60,000 nt of DNA from Nymphaea colorata (lineage: Eukaryota > Streptophyta > Magnoliopsida > Nymphaeales > Nymphaeaceae): NCBI RefSeq assembly GCF_008831285.2, contig NC_045145.1, positions 22,816,802-22,876,801 on the forward strand, given 5' to 3'. Numbering within the stretch: position 1 is the stretch's first letter; every line of letters begins with the position of its first letter. The notes under the pieces are model-generated. The model was given only the letters and a program-made list of their open reading frames with translations, did not search any database and was not told the DNA's origin. The translations under genes and the position numbers were made by a program. Positions 1 through 12,200 of this stretch are shown in pieces.

Positions 1-879
1 ATTTTAAGAAAACGGACTTGTAAAACAGAAAAAAAGAGGTATATCAAATAAATTGGATAGAGGTTTTTGTCAACAAGCAGAAGGTGTGGCCTGGTGGTGG
101 ATGAACGTGGCATGCACGGATGAGGTCTAGAATTTAAAAGTACACTGAAGATCAGGGTAGTTTAGTCCATGATATGTAAAATGAAGTATAGCTATTATAT
201 ACTAAGGTTTTTGAGGGTCAACGATGTAGGGGTGTTTTATCATGAGTTAATTGGTCAGCAAAATTATAGGATCTGTCCTAGATGGGGAAATACCTATTAT
301 GAACTCTTAAATTTAATTGAAACCATTGATTTTGCGGACAAATGTTATATAAGTAGTTCTTAATTGTCTGTGAAAAATTAGATGAAAATTCTTAAGACAA
401 CATGTACATACTTGAAAGGATGATGAGGAAAACTAAAAGTTGTCTGATTGACATGTCAAATGGAGGATAAAGTTAAAAAAGAAAAAGAAATTTGAAATTT
501 CCAAAAGCTAAAGAGATTGCGAATTTTAAGAAGAACAATTAAGGTCGAATTCTGGAATTGAAGGAAGTCTGAAAAAACCAATCCACTAGGACATGAATGA
601 GATTTAGTTTGAAAAAAATAAAAAGCGGCAGGTTAGCATGTTAAATAACAAGCATGTGGTGTAGGAGATTAAGTAGATATAGCTAAAAATATAAGCTGAA
701 GGTCACCTTGAGGGTGATTCCTCTAGAATGTAGGTTACAACTTACAAGAGGGATACAAAAAGGGAAAATAAAGGTACTGAGTTGGGTAACTCCCTGCACA
801 AAGAGACATTACATAGCGAGGTTGTGGGAGATATAAGGCCTAATGACCAGCCCATTTGGAGAACAAAACTTGAGAGTCA

Positions 880-1290
880 AGATGGGGCTGGGGACAACTC
901 CAGCTTGGCTCGAGCTCGGCTTATTTACTAAATAAGTTGAGTTTGAGCCAATGGTTACAACTCAATAAATTAAACTAGCTGAGTTCGAGTTGTACATGCT
1001 TGACTTAAATAAGCTCAACTAGGCTCACTAAGAGCACATACAATAGACAGTACACAGCTGTCCCATAAGACGTCTTTAGAGTAATAGCCATCCTATTGAG
1101 TTTTTAAGTAAAAGGTTTAACTTTCAAAAGTCAGTGTTCTTTCCTTTTCAAATGTGCACTTTTATTTATACACGACCCATCTAAGCTTAGTCGAGCTGAG
1201 TTCTAGCTTTCTTGAGCTTGACTGAGCTGAAATTGGATTGTAACTCAACCCAAGTTCAAGCTAAGCATGTGCTGTACATACAATCCATTG
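880..1290. repeat. GAGCTCGAG-motif repeat, possible transposon remnant
   Basis: Repeated short words such as GGCTCGAGCTCGG, GCTGAGTTCGAGTT and TTGAGCTTGACTGAGC occur in both orientations over about 400 bp. A similar composition occurs at 31560-32130. This style is typical of degenerate non-autonomous elements, but no terminal repeat or target duplication was resolved here. Confidence 0.3.
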
Positions 1291-2280
1291 TCACAAATAT
1301 CGTTTTCAGGTACAAAAAGCAAGGTTATTCTCGGATATAATACAACAAAGTTGTTTTTCTCGAGAAAATCTCAGCAAATTTTAAAAGAGTTGAAAAACTA
1401 AAAATAAAATGTGAAAAAAGTGAAATAAAAAATCTGGTAATTAAAAAAGGTCAAAAATGTCAAAAAATGTGAAAAGAACATGAATAAAAAAGCCTTTTTT
1501 GATTTTGTTTTTTTTTTTCAAAAAACGTGTTTTTCCCTTTTTTTGGGATGACATGTTTTCAACATTTTTCTCATTTTTTTAATAAAACATGCTTTTTATG
1601 ACAATGATACAATCACTTGAGCTTCACTCAAACTTGCTTGCGGTCTTATGATAGAGAGATAGAGAGAGGGTAAGCTTATTACTGTTGGAGCATCACCAAG
1701 ACAGATATCCTGTCGTGGCTATAGGTGGAAGGAGTGGAAAGATTTGAACATGTAACGACTAGCTAACGAATATGTATTCGATTAGTTACTTGTGTGATTC
1801 TGTTGGCTGAGTAAATATGAGGACTATGTGGAATGATTATGAACCATTACACCAATTTTGGTTGATGGTGCATAAAAGTGCCATGCAAAAAGCTCCTTTG
1901 CAAAAACAAAGTTTAAGTTTCCGTCCACCTTTTTGAAAAGGAAAAATAACTTTACATTGGTTTAACACCTTGTGAACCATTAATCAAATTAATCGAACTT
2001 TTAATCAATCTACAGAGCCTTATATATACTCAATATTTGGGAACTTTAACTATGGGCTTATTTTGTTTTTTGCAAGCCCATTTTGTTTGAGTATAACCAC
2101 ACGACTTCTTTTAGATAATCCTTTCAAGTTTAGGACAGTTTCAGGTTCATTTGAGATGTCCTGAATCTAACAGTCTTGATTTATAAGTATCTTAACCTCA
2201 TAATAGCCCTGTTAAACAACTTAAACTATCTTAACCTACCAAAAGCTTCAAGGTGAAAGTTGCAGGATTATATCTATGAA

Positions 2281-2410
2281 CAATCCCCTCAAGTTCAAAA
2301 TATTTCTTCAAAAGAGAAGCTTTCACAAATACCACTAACAAGGGAGACTTCATAAATATATCAGTCAAAATGGTCACCGCATTATTGCTTAAGCACTCAC
2401 TAACCACATT
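2281..2410 (-). pseudogene. Decayed Ty1/Copia 3' end (weak)
   Basis: Read on the minus strand, this stretch gives a frame with ILTDIFMKSP and ends KYFELEG immediately before CTTGAGGGGATTG. That resembles the end of Copia polyproteins (ADIFTKAL to KLG) followed by a polypurine tract, as in the clearer element at 11646-11760. No LTR boundary was recognised. It lies in the last visible SEC8 intron. Confidence 0.35.
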
Positions 2411-2891
2411 TCAAAGGGATATACCACACTACAATGAACAACAAAAGGCTTTCATTATATCCCTAATATCATTAAAGGATGAATAGCTAATAGGGAAAAT
2501 CCCATATTTATATACTAAATGAGGGCTGAGATTGCTATTGGGAGTACCGAGATTTTGACCAAATGCCAAAATGCCCTTGGGGCATTTGGTTTCTCACATT
2601 AAATGAAAAATACATCATATGAAGAAGAAAAAAATAAATCACACACACAACAGTTATTTGCTATCACAAAAGTACAATGCAATGCTCAATCTTGGCACAT
2701 TTTAACTCTATTAGTTTGTTCATATTTATAGGTGTCTTCCTCATCTCCTCAATTCATAAGATATCATGAAGGTTTTACATTATTGACTGCAGAAACAAAC
2801 TATTGTGCACTGTATTGATAGAGAGACTTGCTGAAACTGTGTGGCTGGGGATAATTTCGAGAAATATTACTGTGACTGCTGGGAACTTTTA

Positions 2892-3184
2892 GAAATTCTA
2901 AAGTAACAGCAAAATGCCCAACCAACTTGAGACCTTTGGAACCCAAAAGATCCGTTGAATGCCAGAATTCTAAGAACCCATGCAATGGCCAATATTCAAG
3001 GAATTAAATTAAATTTACAATGTGAAGAAAGAAAAAATTAGAAATTCTAAAGTAACAGCAAAATGCCCAACCAACTTGAGACCTTTGGACCCCAAAAGAT
3101 GAGTTGAATACCAGACTTCTGAGAACACATGCAACAGTTCATTTTCAAGGAATTAAATTAAATTTACAATGTAAAGAAAGAAAA
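2892..3184. repeat. Tandem duplication, unit about 146 bp, two copies
   Basis: Two adjacent copies start AGAAATTCTAAAGTAACAGC (2892 and 3039) and both end with ATTTACAATGT(G/A)AAGAAAG. They differ at scattered positions, so the duplication is not recent. It lies in SEC8 intron 14 just downstream of exon 14. Confidence 0.85.
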
Positions 3185-3246
3185 AACTAAACACAATCGT
3201 GATAAAACAAATACAAAAAGGTTGAAGATTTAAAATGCTAACATAC

Positions 3247-3296
3247 CCAAGTTGTGAATACTTTTCTGGGAGCAACAGTGCAACCTTATCTGTGAA
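3247..3296 (-). CDS. SEC8: SEC8 exon 14 (last exon visible)
   Basis: Acceptor TAACAG, product FTDKVALLLPEKYSQLG, ending in phase 2 at a GTATGT donor. Matches FTDKITSMLPKKHSQL. The next expected block (NDGLLTF and FVDYRKG) was not found between 1 and 3240, so this intron continues past the left edge. Confidence 0.88.
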
Positions 3297-6200
3297 CTGT
3301 TAACAATTTTACTCAATCAGTCAAGATTAAGAATACAAATCGATTTATGACAAAAATCATTTGGAGGTACTTACCAGTGAGGTTTTTCTCATAATTCTTT
3401 AAAACTTTGTTTTTCTTGGGAAAAAGTTCAGAAATTTTAAATAAAATAGAAAGAATAATATAAAAGTCTTAAAATAGGCATTTTTTTTCGAATTTGCTTA
3501 AAAATATTAAAAATTTTGAACTAAAAATTTAAGGAAACAGAAAGATCGAAAACATACACTTTAAAGGAGAAAAGTTGCAATACCATTTTTATAGTAGCAA
3601 TATTTTTCCTGAAAAAATGCCTCTTTTGCATATCATAATATGTTTTTTTTTTTTTAATATATAACTAATGTTTGTGACAAAGTATGCAACCTAAATATTA
3701 CAAGAATATAAGAATAAACTATCTGCAGGACAAACCTGAAGGACTGGCCTATAAATGGATGATACTAGGTAGATTCCCTGTTCAGGAAGAATAGCTGAAG
3801 TTCCATAGCCTTCTTGTGTAGTTGCATTCCTCTTGCCCCATCCTTGACGAATAGCATCAACTCCTAGAAAACAGGAAAAGATTTATAACTGCAACATGTA
3901 AGAAATCTAAGAGAGAAGTAATTCATATAAAATAGTTGAAAGATATGAGAGAACATGAGCTTTTCTAAGGTACCGCACAAAGCAAAACTTATGAGACACT
4001 TGAGGAAATTATTCCAGAGACAGGAAGCAGTTCTGCTTTTTTATGCAAAATATACATTTTTCCTCATTCTCTTCTTTGTTGCATGTGGGTTTGCACATTG
4101 CATTATTAGTATGAATGCATGCATGTGCGTATAACTATAGCTACAGTTATAATTCATATACTATTATTCTTTCAATATGTGTATGTTGTTTTAGGTTTTT
4201 AATTCTTATATGTGTAAGTGTTATATATACTTCAGCACCATATTATATATACTTCAGCACCATACCTTATTGGGTTATATATATTTCAGCACAATACTGT
4301 CTAGTAAAATATTTCTACCACGAGCATTTTTCTGCAGAACTAACCACATATATATGATCTCCACATTTAATGACCATGCAATAAAAGACGAAGTTAAAAG
4401 ACGAAGTTATGTATTTCCAACATGGAGAATTTTATAAGCCAAAAAAGCTCAAACTCTTGATTTTAAATTGTTATAAAATAAGTTCTAGACATAAAAAAAA
4501 TATGTTATGTTTTCCCATGGAGATCACATCTCTGAGGTTAATTTCCGGAAAAACACTTTCACTATAGAGATATTTAGCTAGAGAGTATTACACTCAAGTA
4601 TATATCTAAGAAAAGGAAGGGAGGGTCATCTTTAGGATTTATTTTTCTTTTCTAAACATTAAAATAGTAATTTTAGGATCTAATTTAGGTTTTTGGGTTT
4701 TAAAAATTAGTCTTAGAGATTTGATGGTAGGTATTTAGGAAATTAGAAGATTTGCATGCTCTATAACTTTGCAAACTAGTGAATTTTAAGTGTAATTTTA
4801 ATTGTTCAACCTTATTAACTTTGCTCGTTCAAACTTATGTTCACTACCATGCTATGGAATGTCCAATGTCCTAATGTCATCATGCATTGAAACTGTTTTA
4901 TTGCTAGTAAGTTGGCAACAATAGGTATTTCATGAAAAGTGCTTCAGTTTAAAAAAATAATATTGTATTATACTAGTTTACTTTTTTCTTTTGGGACCAA
5001 TTAATGCACCTAGTCCCCCAGGCTGTGCCTAGTACTTTTGACAACATAGTTCTAAATCATCCCCCAGTTCCACTTTCTGAAAGGCTCATTTTCTGCTCCC
5101 TTATCACTATCAGTTCAGCTATCCAGGAAGCAAGTTTGTGCCAAACATCAATGTAACATCAAGCCACTCTATGCAATCAACATGCATTAGACACCTCATC
5201 TCATGTAAAGTCATCACCTACTAGATTCCCACCCATGCACCATATTGAAGCATAACAATCCTACCCAACTGTAGAGCTTGACAGCCTTGTTGACCTGTTG
5301 CCTTTCTTTCAAGTGAAAGGAAACTAGGATCCTCCTATCCATAACAAACTTCATCCACTTGAATTTTGCTCAAATATCACGGTAGACCTTCATATATCAA
5401 CACTGTTGGTACGAAACAATCAACAGCAGATCAAGTAATCTCCATCCTTCAAATATTCTCAATTCTCACGGATTTCATGCTGAGGTGAAGCATGATGAGC
5501 AGCAATTTCATTTGGATTGACCTGGGGGACAAGCCTCAAGCATTCCACTTTGTCAACTGAAGCAATCAAGATTTTGCACTCAAAGACAAGGATTATTTTA
5601 AATCCACCAGAATATATCATCTGACAATTCCAAACTTGGCACTAAAACCCCTTTCACTGATCTATCAAGCCCATCATCTTTCACAATTTTTCTTTTTTTG
5701 CCATATTATACTTCACCACCTTTCCCCTTTTATGTGAAATGTCCTTCACGTATCTCCCCTCAAATGTGAAAAGGAAAATCTGCAAAGGTCCCAAAATAAT
5801 TCTTTAAAGGGGTGTTTGATGAGGCTGGAATTGTGGAATTTTGAAGAAATGGGAATTGTGTTATCAAACAAAGAATTTTGATTCTGGAATTATAAACTCA
5901 TTCTTGAATCAAAATTCTGGAAATGTGATTCTACCCTAGGGGTGGAATTATGATTCCAGAAAATTAGAATTTTCCACCTCTTTAGGGCAGATGTCATGTT
6001 TTAATTTATCAATTCTAGAATTTTAATTCTTGTTTCATCAAACACCATTTTCAATTCTGGAATCAAAATTCCAGACTATCAAACACAAAGAGAAACCAGA
6101 ACTGGAAATTTTCATTCCAATTCCAGTTTGAGGTGGAATTTTGTTTCTAGAATCAAAATTCAAGGCCATCAAACACCCCATAAATAGATTGACCAAAGGT

Positions 6201-9200
6201 GGGTAAAGAAAACCTAAAATGTTATATGTTACTTGCCTCAAGCGTTGACTTGTTTTCTCAAGGATAATTCCAATAAATAGGAAAGCTAGAAAATTACTGT
6301 GCTTAGTTACTCCTAGTAATATGCCTTCCACCATTTGATCATAAACTAAGAATAAAATACGAAAATTTAGTTCTTAAAAAACAAAAAGTTTAGGAACTAA
6401 ATTTTTTTCAACCTAGCTACCAGTTTTATATGCATATTGTTGCCTTTTATCATAACAGACAGATTATTTTGCATACCTTAGCGATACCTGTGTACATAAC
6501 TAAAGCTATGTCTGTCCATTCATACTCCTTTGTGCTACTTTCAATATGACCTCTTGTCTATTTTTCAGAAAAAATATGAGCCAAAAGATTCAACAATTGT
6601 TTTTTCAATTTTGTATGTATCAAATTGTAAAAGAAATATCAGGCATATGTTATTGACTTAATCTACTTTGATCATTTCTTAGCACTTACCTATGATAGAT
6701 TATCTTATATATCTGTTTGAATCTATTGCTATTAAGCTCATCTCGTTCTACTAACATAAAGGAATTTGAGTCTAGCTCAAATCTAGCATACTATGCTAGG
6801 ATCCATTCCTTCAACACACATCATATGCATCTAATCCTGATAAAATCAATTATGAATTGTTTTTTCGCCCAGAACCAATTTTAGTTGCTTTTTCTTCAGG
6901 TACACCATGCTAGGATCCATTCCTTCAACACACATCGTATGCATCTAATCCTGATAAAATCAATTATGAATTGCTTTTTCGCCCAGAACCAATTTTAGAT
7001 GCTTTTTCTTCAGGTACTTGAAGAGTTAAGACCCATTGGGTTTTAACTCCAGTCCATGTAAATAATGCCAAGAGGAAAAACAAGGTCAAACTTACCTGTA
7101 TTTGTCAAGCAGTTGCATATGAATATGACTTCAATTTTTTTCCTTTTTGACATATGATACATTAGTTGACTGAAAATTCTTTATAATGCAGCCATCATTC
7201 TAATGCTGATTTAGTGTATGATATGATTTTCCTATTCTAATTCACGTGGGAACAGGCACAATTTCAATTGGAAAATATGATTGAAGAAAACCAGCTAAAG
7301 TTCTTCCATGTTGAAGCCTGAACTAGATTAGATTCACGTCCTCATGAGTTGTATGCAATTTTTGAAACACCAATAAGCAATGGGAACTCATATATCTGAT
7401 ATATAAGAACTAAAGAGAACATATTGGAACACAACAACTGTACATTATCTATGATAATTATATAAGTATTCATGAATTGTAAACCTTGGTTAGGTACAGT
7501 CACTGCTGCATCTGTAAAACGGAATGCAAAAGAAAGACCTCCATCAGCTTTGTTCCTACACAAGGAAGAATCTGTTAGAGGATCAGACCCAATATTTTAA
7601 ACTTTGTACCTAAGACAAATGGGGGGAGAGAGAGAGAGAGAGAGTCTCCTCCACCTCCAACGGTGGTGAATCATTAGATAAAAAGCTCAATGGCTTCTGA
7701 AATTTCTCAAATGGGTAAGTTGTCTCACATCACAGGATGAGATATATAAACAAAATTTACCCGCATTTTCCAGCCATTTTTTAGGGCCCTGCCCATCTTC
7801 TAAACTTGAAAAACCATAATACACTTGATCTGATTACCACTGGGATACTAAAATATAAATAGACACAGAAAACAAACACAAACTGGGAGATCAAACTGTG
7901 TGCCGACTTTTAGCACTATATAATGGGAACCTGTGAAACCATTATTAGGGCATGAAGTTGATGCTTTCTGAAAATAATATGAAAGTGATTGGAGAAAAAC
8001 ACAGTCTCCAGACAGGGGTTTCACCATCAGCTGTCATATGGTGCTTGAGAAATTAAAAAACAAAGGGAAAATGAAAAGGATGAAAAAATAATTTTACAAT
8101 CAACTTAGTCAATCACCTTTTTTCCTTAGAAGGAGCCTTGTTTGCAAGTCTAGCGGTCTGTACGGCAGCATCTGCAGATGCAGCTTCAGGTGTCGCTCGC
8201 AGAATCTCACATATGAGTTGTTGACACTCGCTCTTAGGAACAAGATAATAACAACATCAACAAGACAATAAAAATGAAAGATTTAGAAAAGTAAAGCATG
8301 AATGCAACCTTAAGGGGTGTTTGATAGCATCGTATTTGAGATGCTCAGGATTTGAAAACCGTGGATTTAAGATGAGACCATCCACTCCTTCGATCTTAAA
8401 TCCGATCGTTTCTCAATGCAAAGAAGTAGAATAAGGATCTTAAGTGTGGATCCTAACCTACGATCCTTAGTTTGATGAACTATGGATCTTTTGCCACATT
8501 AGTAAAAGCATGCCACTTCAGATCCATGGATTTCAAATCTGAAGCTATCAAATGCTCCCTAGGAATCTCCCAGTACAATTAAGAGTGAGAACCAAGATAT
8601 ACCTGTAAGACGGCCAAAGAGAATCCTACACTATAGCCTCCGGTAGCTTGATTAGTTTCAGAATCAGGGCCCCAGTTCACATCACCATTCATAGATTTTG
8701 GGGTGCTCATCTCACCTAGTGCTCCTTTTGACTCCAGAAGAGATCCAACAGTAACATGGTTCTCTATTGCAACAAGAAGTTCAAAGTAAACTAGACTGAA
8801 AAGTCAAACAATGTTTAACTTGCTCATACATACATACATACGTACACACACATGCGCACACACATACATACATACTTATACACACACACACACACATATA
8901 TATGTTCAAACTTCAAAGTAATTTGGTCAAGGATAGACATTGATCAAGACTCAGATAGCCATCAGGCTAACTCTAATGGGTAGAAATCTATCTGTTGGAG
9001 TCTAGCCAATGCCAAGCTCAGCCTCTCATTTTTCTGTTGATGTATATATTGAGGAGTGACTTCCCATGTACTCCTAAGCTTTACTGAAAAAAATGATTTT
9101 TTTTTCTTTTTTTACCCTTGTATTGGTGCCCTTGTGCACATTTCAGCAAAGTTTTTGTGCTTATTGTATTTTGTGAGATACTGAAATCTTTTGTGTGAGT

Positions 9201-12200
9201 AGGCCTTGTGTTGTGAGATCTTTTGTGTGTGTAATCTCGTATTGTCACTTACAAGTAACTCTATGAAGTGGACTTTTACACAACCAATGTTAACCAAAGC
9301 AAATGTTGCTCACCAAGAATTTGAACTAAAGTGTCCAAGATAGAGACCAAAAGTTCTTGTGTCAAAGCTTGGGCAGCACCCGCAGGGGCCATTGCTGGTG
9401 AGACAGGACCAACTGCAGTTATGGCTCCAGTCACTGCTTCAGTCTGGCTCTTCTGCTTCAGCATACAGTAACTTTCTAAGACTCCCACCTTTTTAGAGTT
9501 TGCAGCAATCCCAGTCTTTTGTGAATTTTGATCAGCTGTCTGCTTTGATGAAGACAGGTATGCTGCTCGAGATTTTATCTTGGATATCATGATCTCATGA
9601 ATGGAAGGCCGTAATCTTTGGCTGATAAAATAGAAAGACAACCAATAAAAAGGTTTAAAGTTGTAAACATCAGGAATATCAGTAACTTTAAGAGAAGCAT
9701 TACAGTGATCTGGGACTTTACATCCCTGGTGGCATGAATGGGTACACATGAAATGTGGCCTTTGCGATTTGACTCATGTAGCTACTGTTAAAACATTATC
9801 CATGATGCTTCAATAAAAATGCCTTTTCAATATTTAAGTAATTCTATTGAATTAAGTTAATATGTCATTCTCCAAGATACCTCCAAACTAAATTGCACTT
9901 TCATAAACCCCCATGTCTATGTAGCACTAAAAGAGGAAGAAAAGATATACAAGAAAATATATTCTGACCTAATGGGATTACAATTGCAATCATGAACTGA
10001 CCCAACTCAAACATACCACGCACTACAGTAATTTGACTCGTTCTTATTGGGAAACAGGGTAAACTGAACCCTGAATTATTCATCAGAAGATGGAGTTTCA
10101 TCTTAGGTTGGATGAAGGTATTTGCTACTGATTTCAAAGAGCAATAGTAAAAACCCATTACTGGAAAACCACATGCCTGCTACATTCATGGAAGACAGGA
10201 ACCCCTCTTTTCACAATGCTTATACATCAAATATTGTCTTAGCAACAATGTCAAGCACTTAGAAAAGATCGTATGCAAAAGCAATATAACATAGTTACCA
10301 TAGGATTGCACCAGCAGCTGCAACTTTGCCCAGCATGCAAAGACATTCTACCATAGTATGAAGATATTTCACATGAAGTGGGGAATCGCTCTTTTTAATA
10401 GATTCCTGCAGCAGAAATAACTCTCAATATGTTGCAAAGAAAAAGAATATCATGAATCCATAACCAGTCAGAAATAAAAAATATCCATTTCTGAAGATTG
10501 TATTTATGTTCTGAAGACTGTATGCACATATTCCAAACAAAACATACTATGAACTCGTTTGGAGTTGAATTTTCCAGCCACGCTGGGAGACGACGTGAGA
10601 CAACTTTGAAATCTTTTGACAGGCCATTGGCTTCATTTGCCCGTCCTGTAAATGCTGAACCATCAGAAGCAGCTCCATCAATGTTTTCTGCAGCATGTGC
10701 GCTCTCATCCTCATGTCCATCAAATGAACTGAAAGAAACCATATCTAGGTGAATCAACATCAATATATGCAGTTTGAGAAACCATCATGGATGCAAAATT
10801 TTCGGAAAAGTATAGCCAACAAAAACAGACGTATCAAATTCCTACCAAGCTTATTTCACTTAGCAAAGTAATAAACATTGTTGTTTTAGCAGATTAACTA
10901 TCATAAAAATGAAGCATTGGGGAAGCAAAACCACTTTTATTGACATCACTATGCATCAAAAGCATCTTATCGAAATCTTGATGAACAAGAAATTATGAAT
11001 ATTATGGACATTATTTTAAAGACAAACAATAAAAAACTGGAAAGTGGGAAAAGAAATATCACCATGTCCCTCCACCCCACCAAAAACAAAAAAAAAATGA
11101 TCGCACTCATTTGCAGCTAATAGCAATTATTTGGAACATCGGCAAGTTAACCAACATATGTGGCAGGCTGGCAGCATTTCAAGAAGTACCACACATTAGT
11201 ATTCAAAAAGTATTTGGATACGGAATTGTACTTACTGAACCTGATAAGGAACTGAAATCCAAATTCAGAAGAAACTATGAGCTAAGATAACTCAATTTGC
11301 ACAAGAACTTCTAGTTTGGAAAGAAATAATATGAATGAATCAGTGAATCAAATGTGAGACGAACGAAACCAATAAGAGACAAATGAAACTGTAGAAACAG
11401 TAGAAACACGAGAAATAAAGATTGAACAAAGATGTAACGTGGAAAACCCTCAATGAGAGGGAAAAAACCACGGGTGAGGAGGGAGGTCTGGTGCCTACTA
11501 GCCGCCAGACTCTCTCTCTCTTAGAACTTCATTCACTTACTTAAAATTAGGGTTACAATCTTTAAGTAAGGCCCAACAAGGGCTACAAGATGGATCGGGT
11601 GTGGATCCAGACCCGGTCCCAAGACCCATCTAACATGCTTCAACACTCCCCCTCAAGTTGGGCATACATATCAAACATGCCCAACTTGGATACATTTCTC
11701 TCAAACGAAGTCGAAGATAGAGCTTTTGTCAGAACATCAGCGGTTTGGTCTTTAGACTTCATGTAAGGTAAGATTAACTCTTTAGCATCAATCCTTTCAT
11801 GAATGAAGTGACGATCAATCTGAACATGCTTTGTTCTGTCGTGTAATACCGAGTTTTTGATTAAGCTGATTGTAGACTTGTTATCACAGTACATCTTCAT
11901 AGGTTCTTCAATCTCTATTCCGATATCAGTCAGCAATATTTTCAACCATAGCAATAGCTCTATACTCTGCCTCTGCACTAGATCGAAAACACACATCCTG
12001 TCTCTTGCTCCTCCAAACGACAAGGTTTCCTCCCAAGTAGATACAGTACCCTGTGGCAGATCGTCTAGTATCAGCACAACCTGCCCATTCTGCATCGGAA
12101 TACCCCTTGATCTCTACAGTTTCTTGTTTTACATACAAGAGTCCCTTGCCAGGATTTCTCTTCAAATAGCACAATATTCTGTCCACAGCCTTCAGGTGTG

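Noticed and set aside
2800-2985. 61-codon minus-strand frame next to SEC8 exon 14
   Set aside because: It overlaps the 146-bp tandem duplication, matches no SEC8 block and has no splice acceptor in the right phase.
10498-10752. 84-codon plus-strand frame
   Set aside because: It is the shadow of SEC8 exon 7 on the opposite strand.
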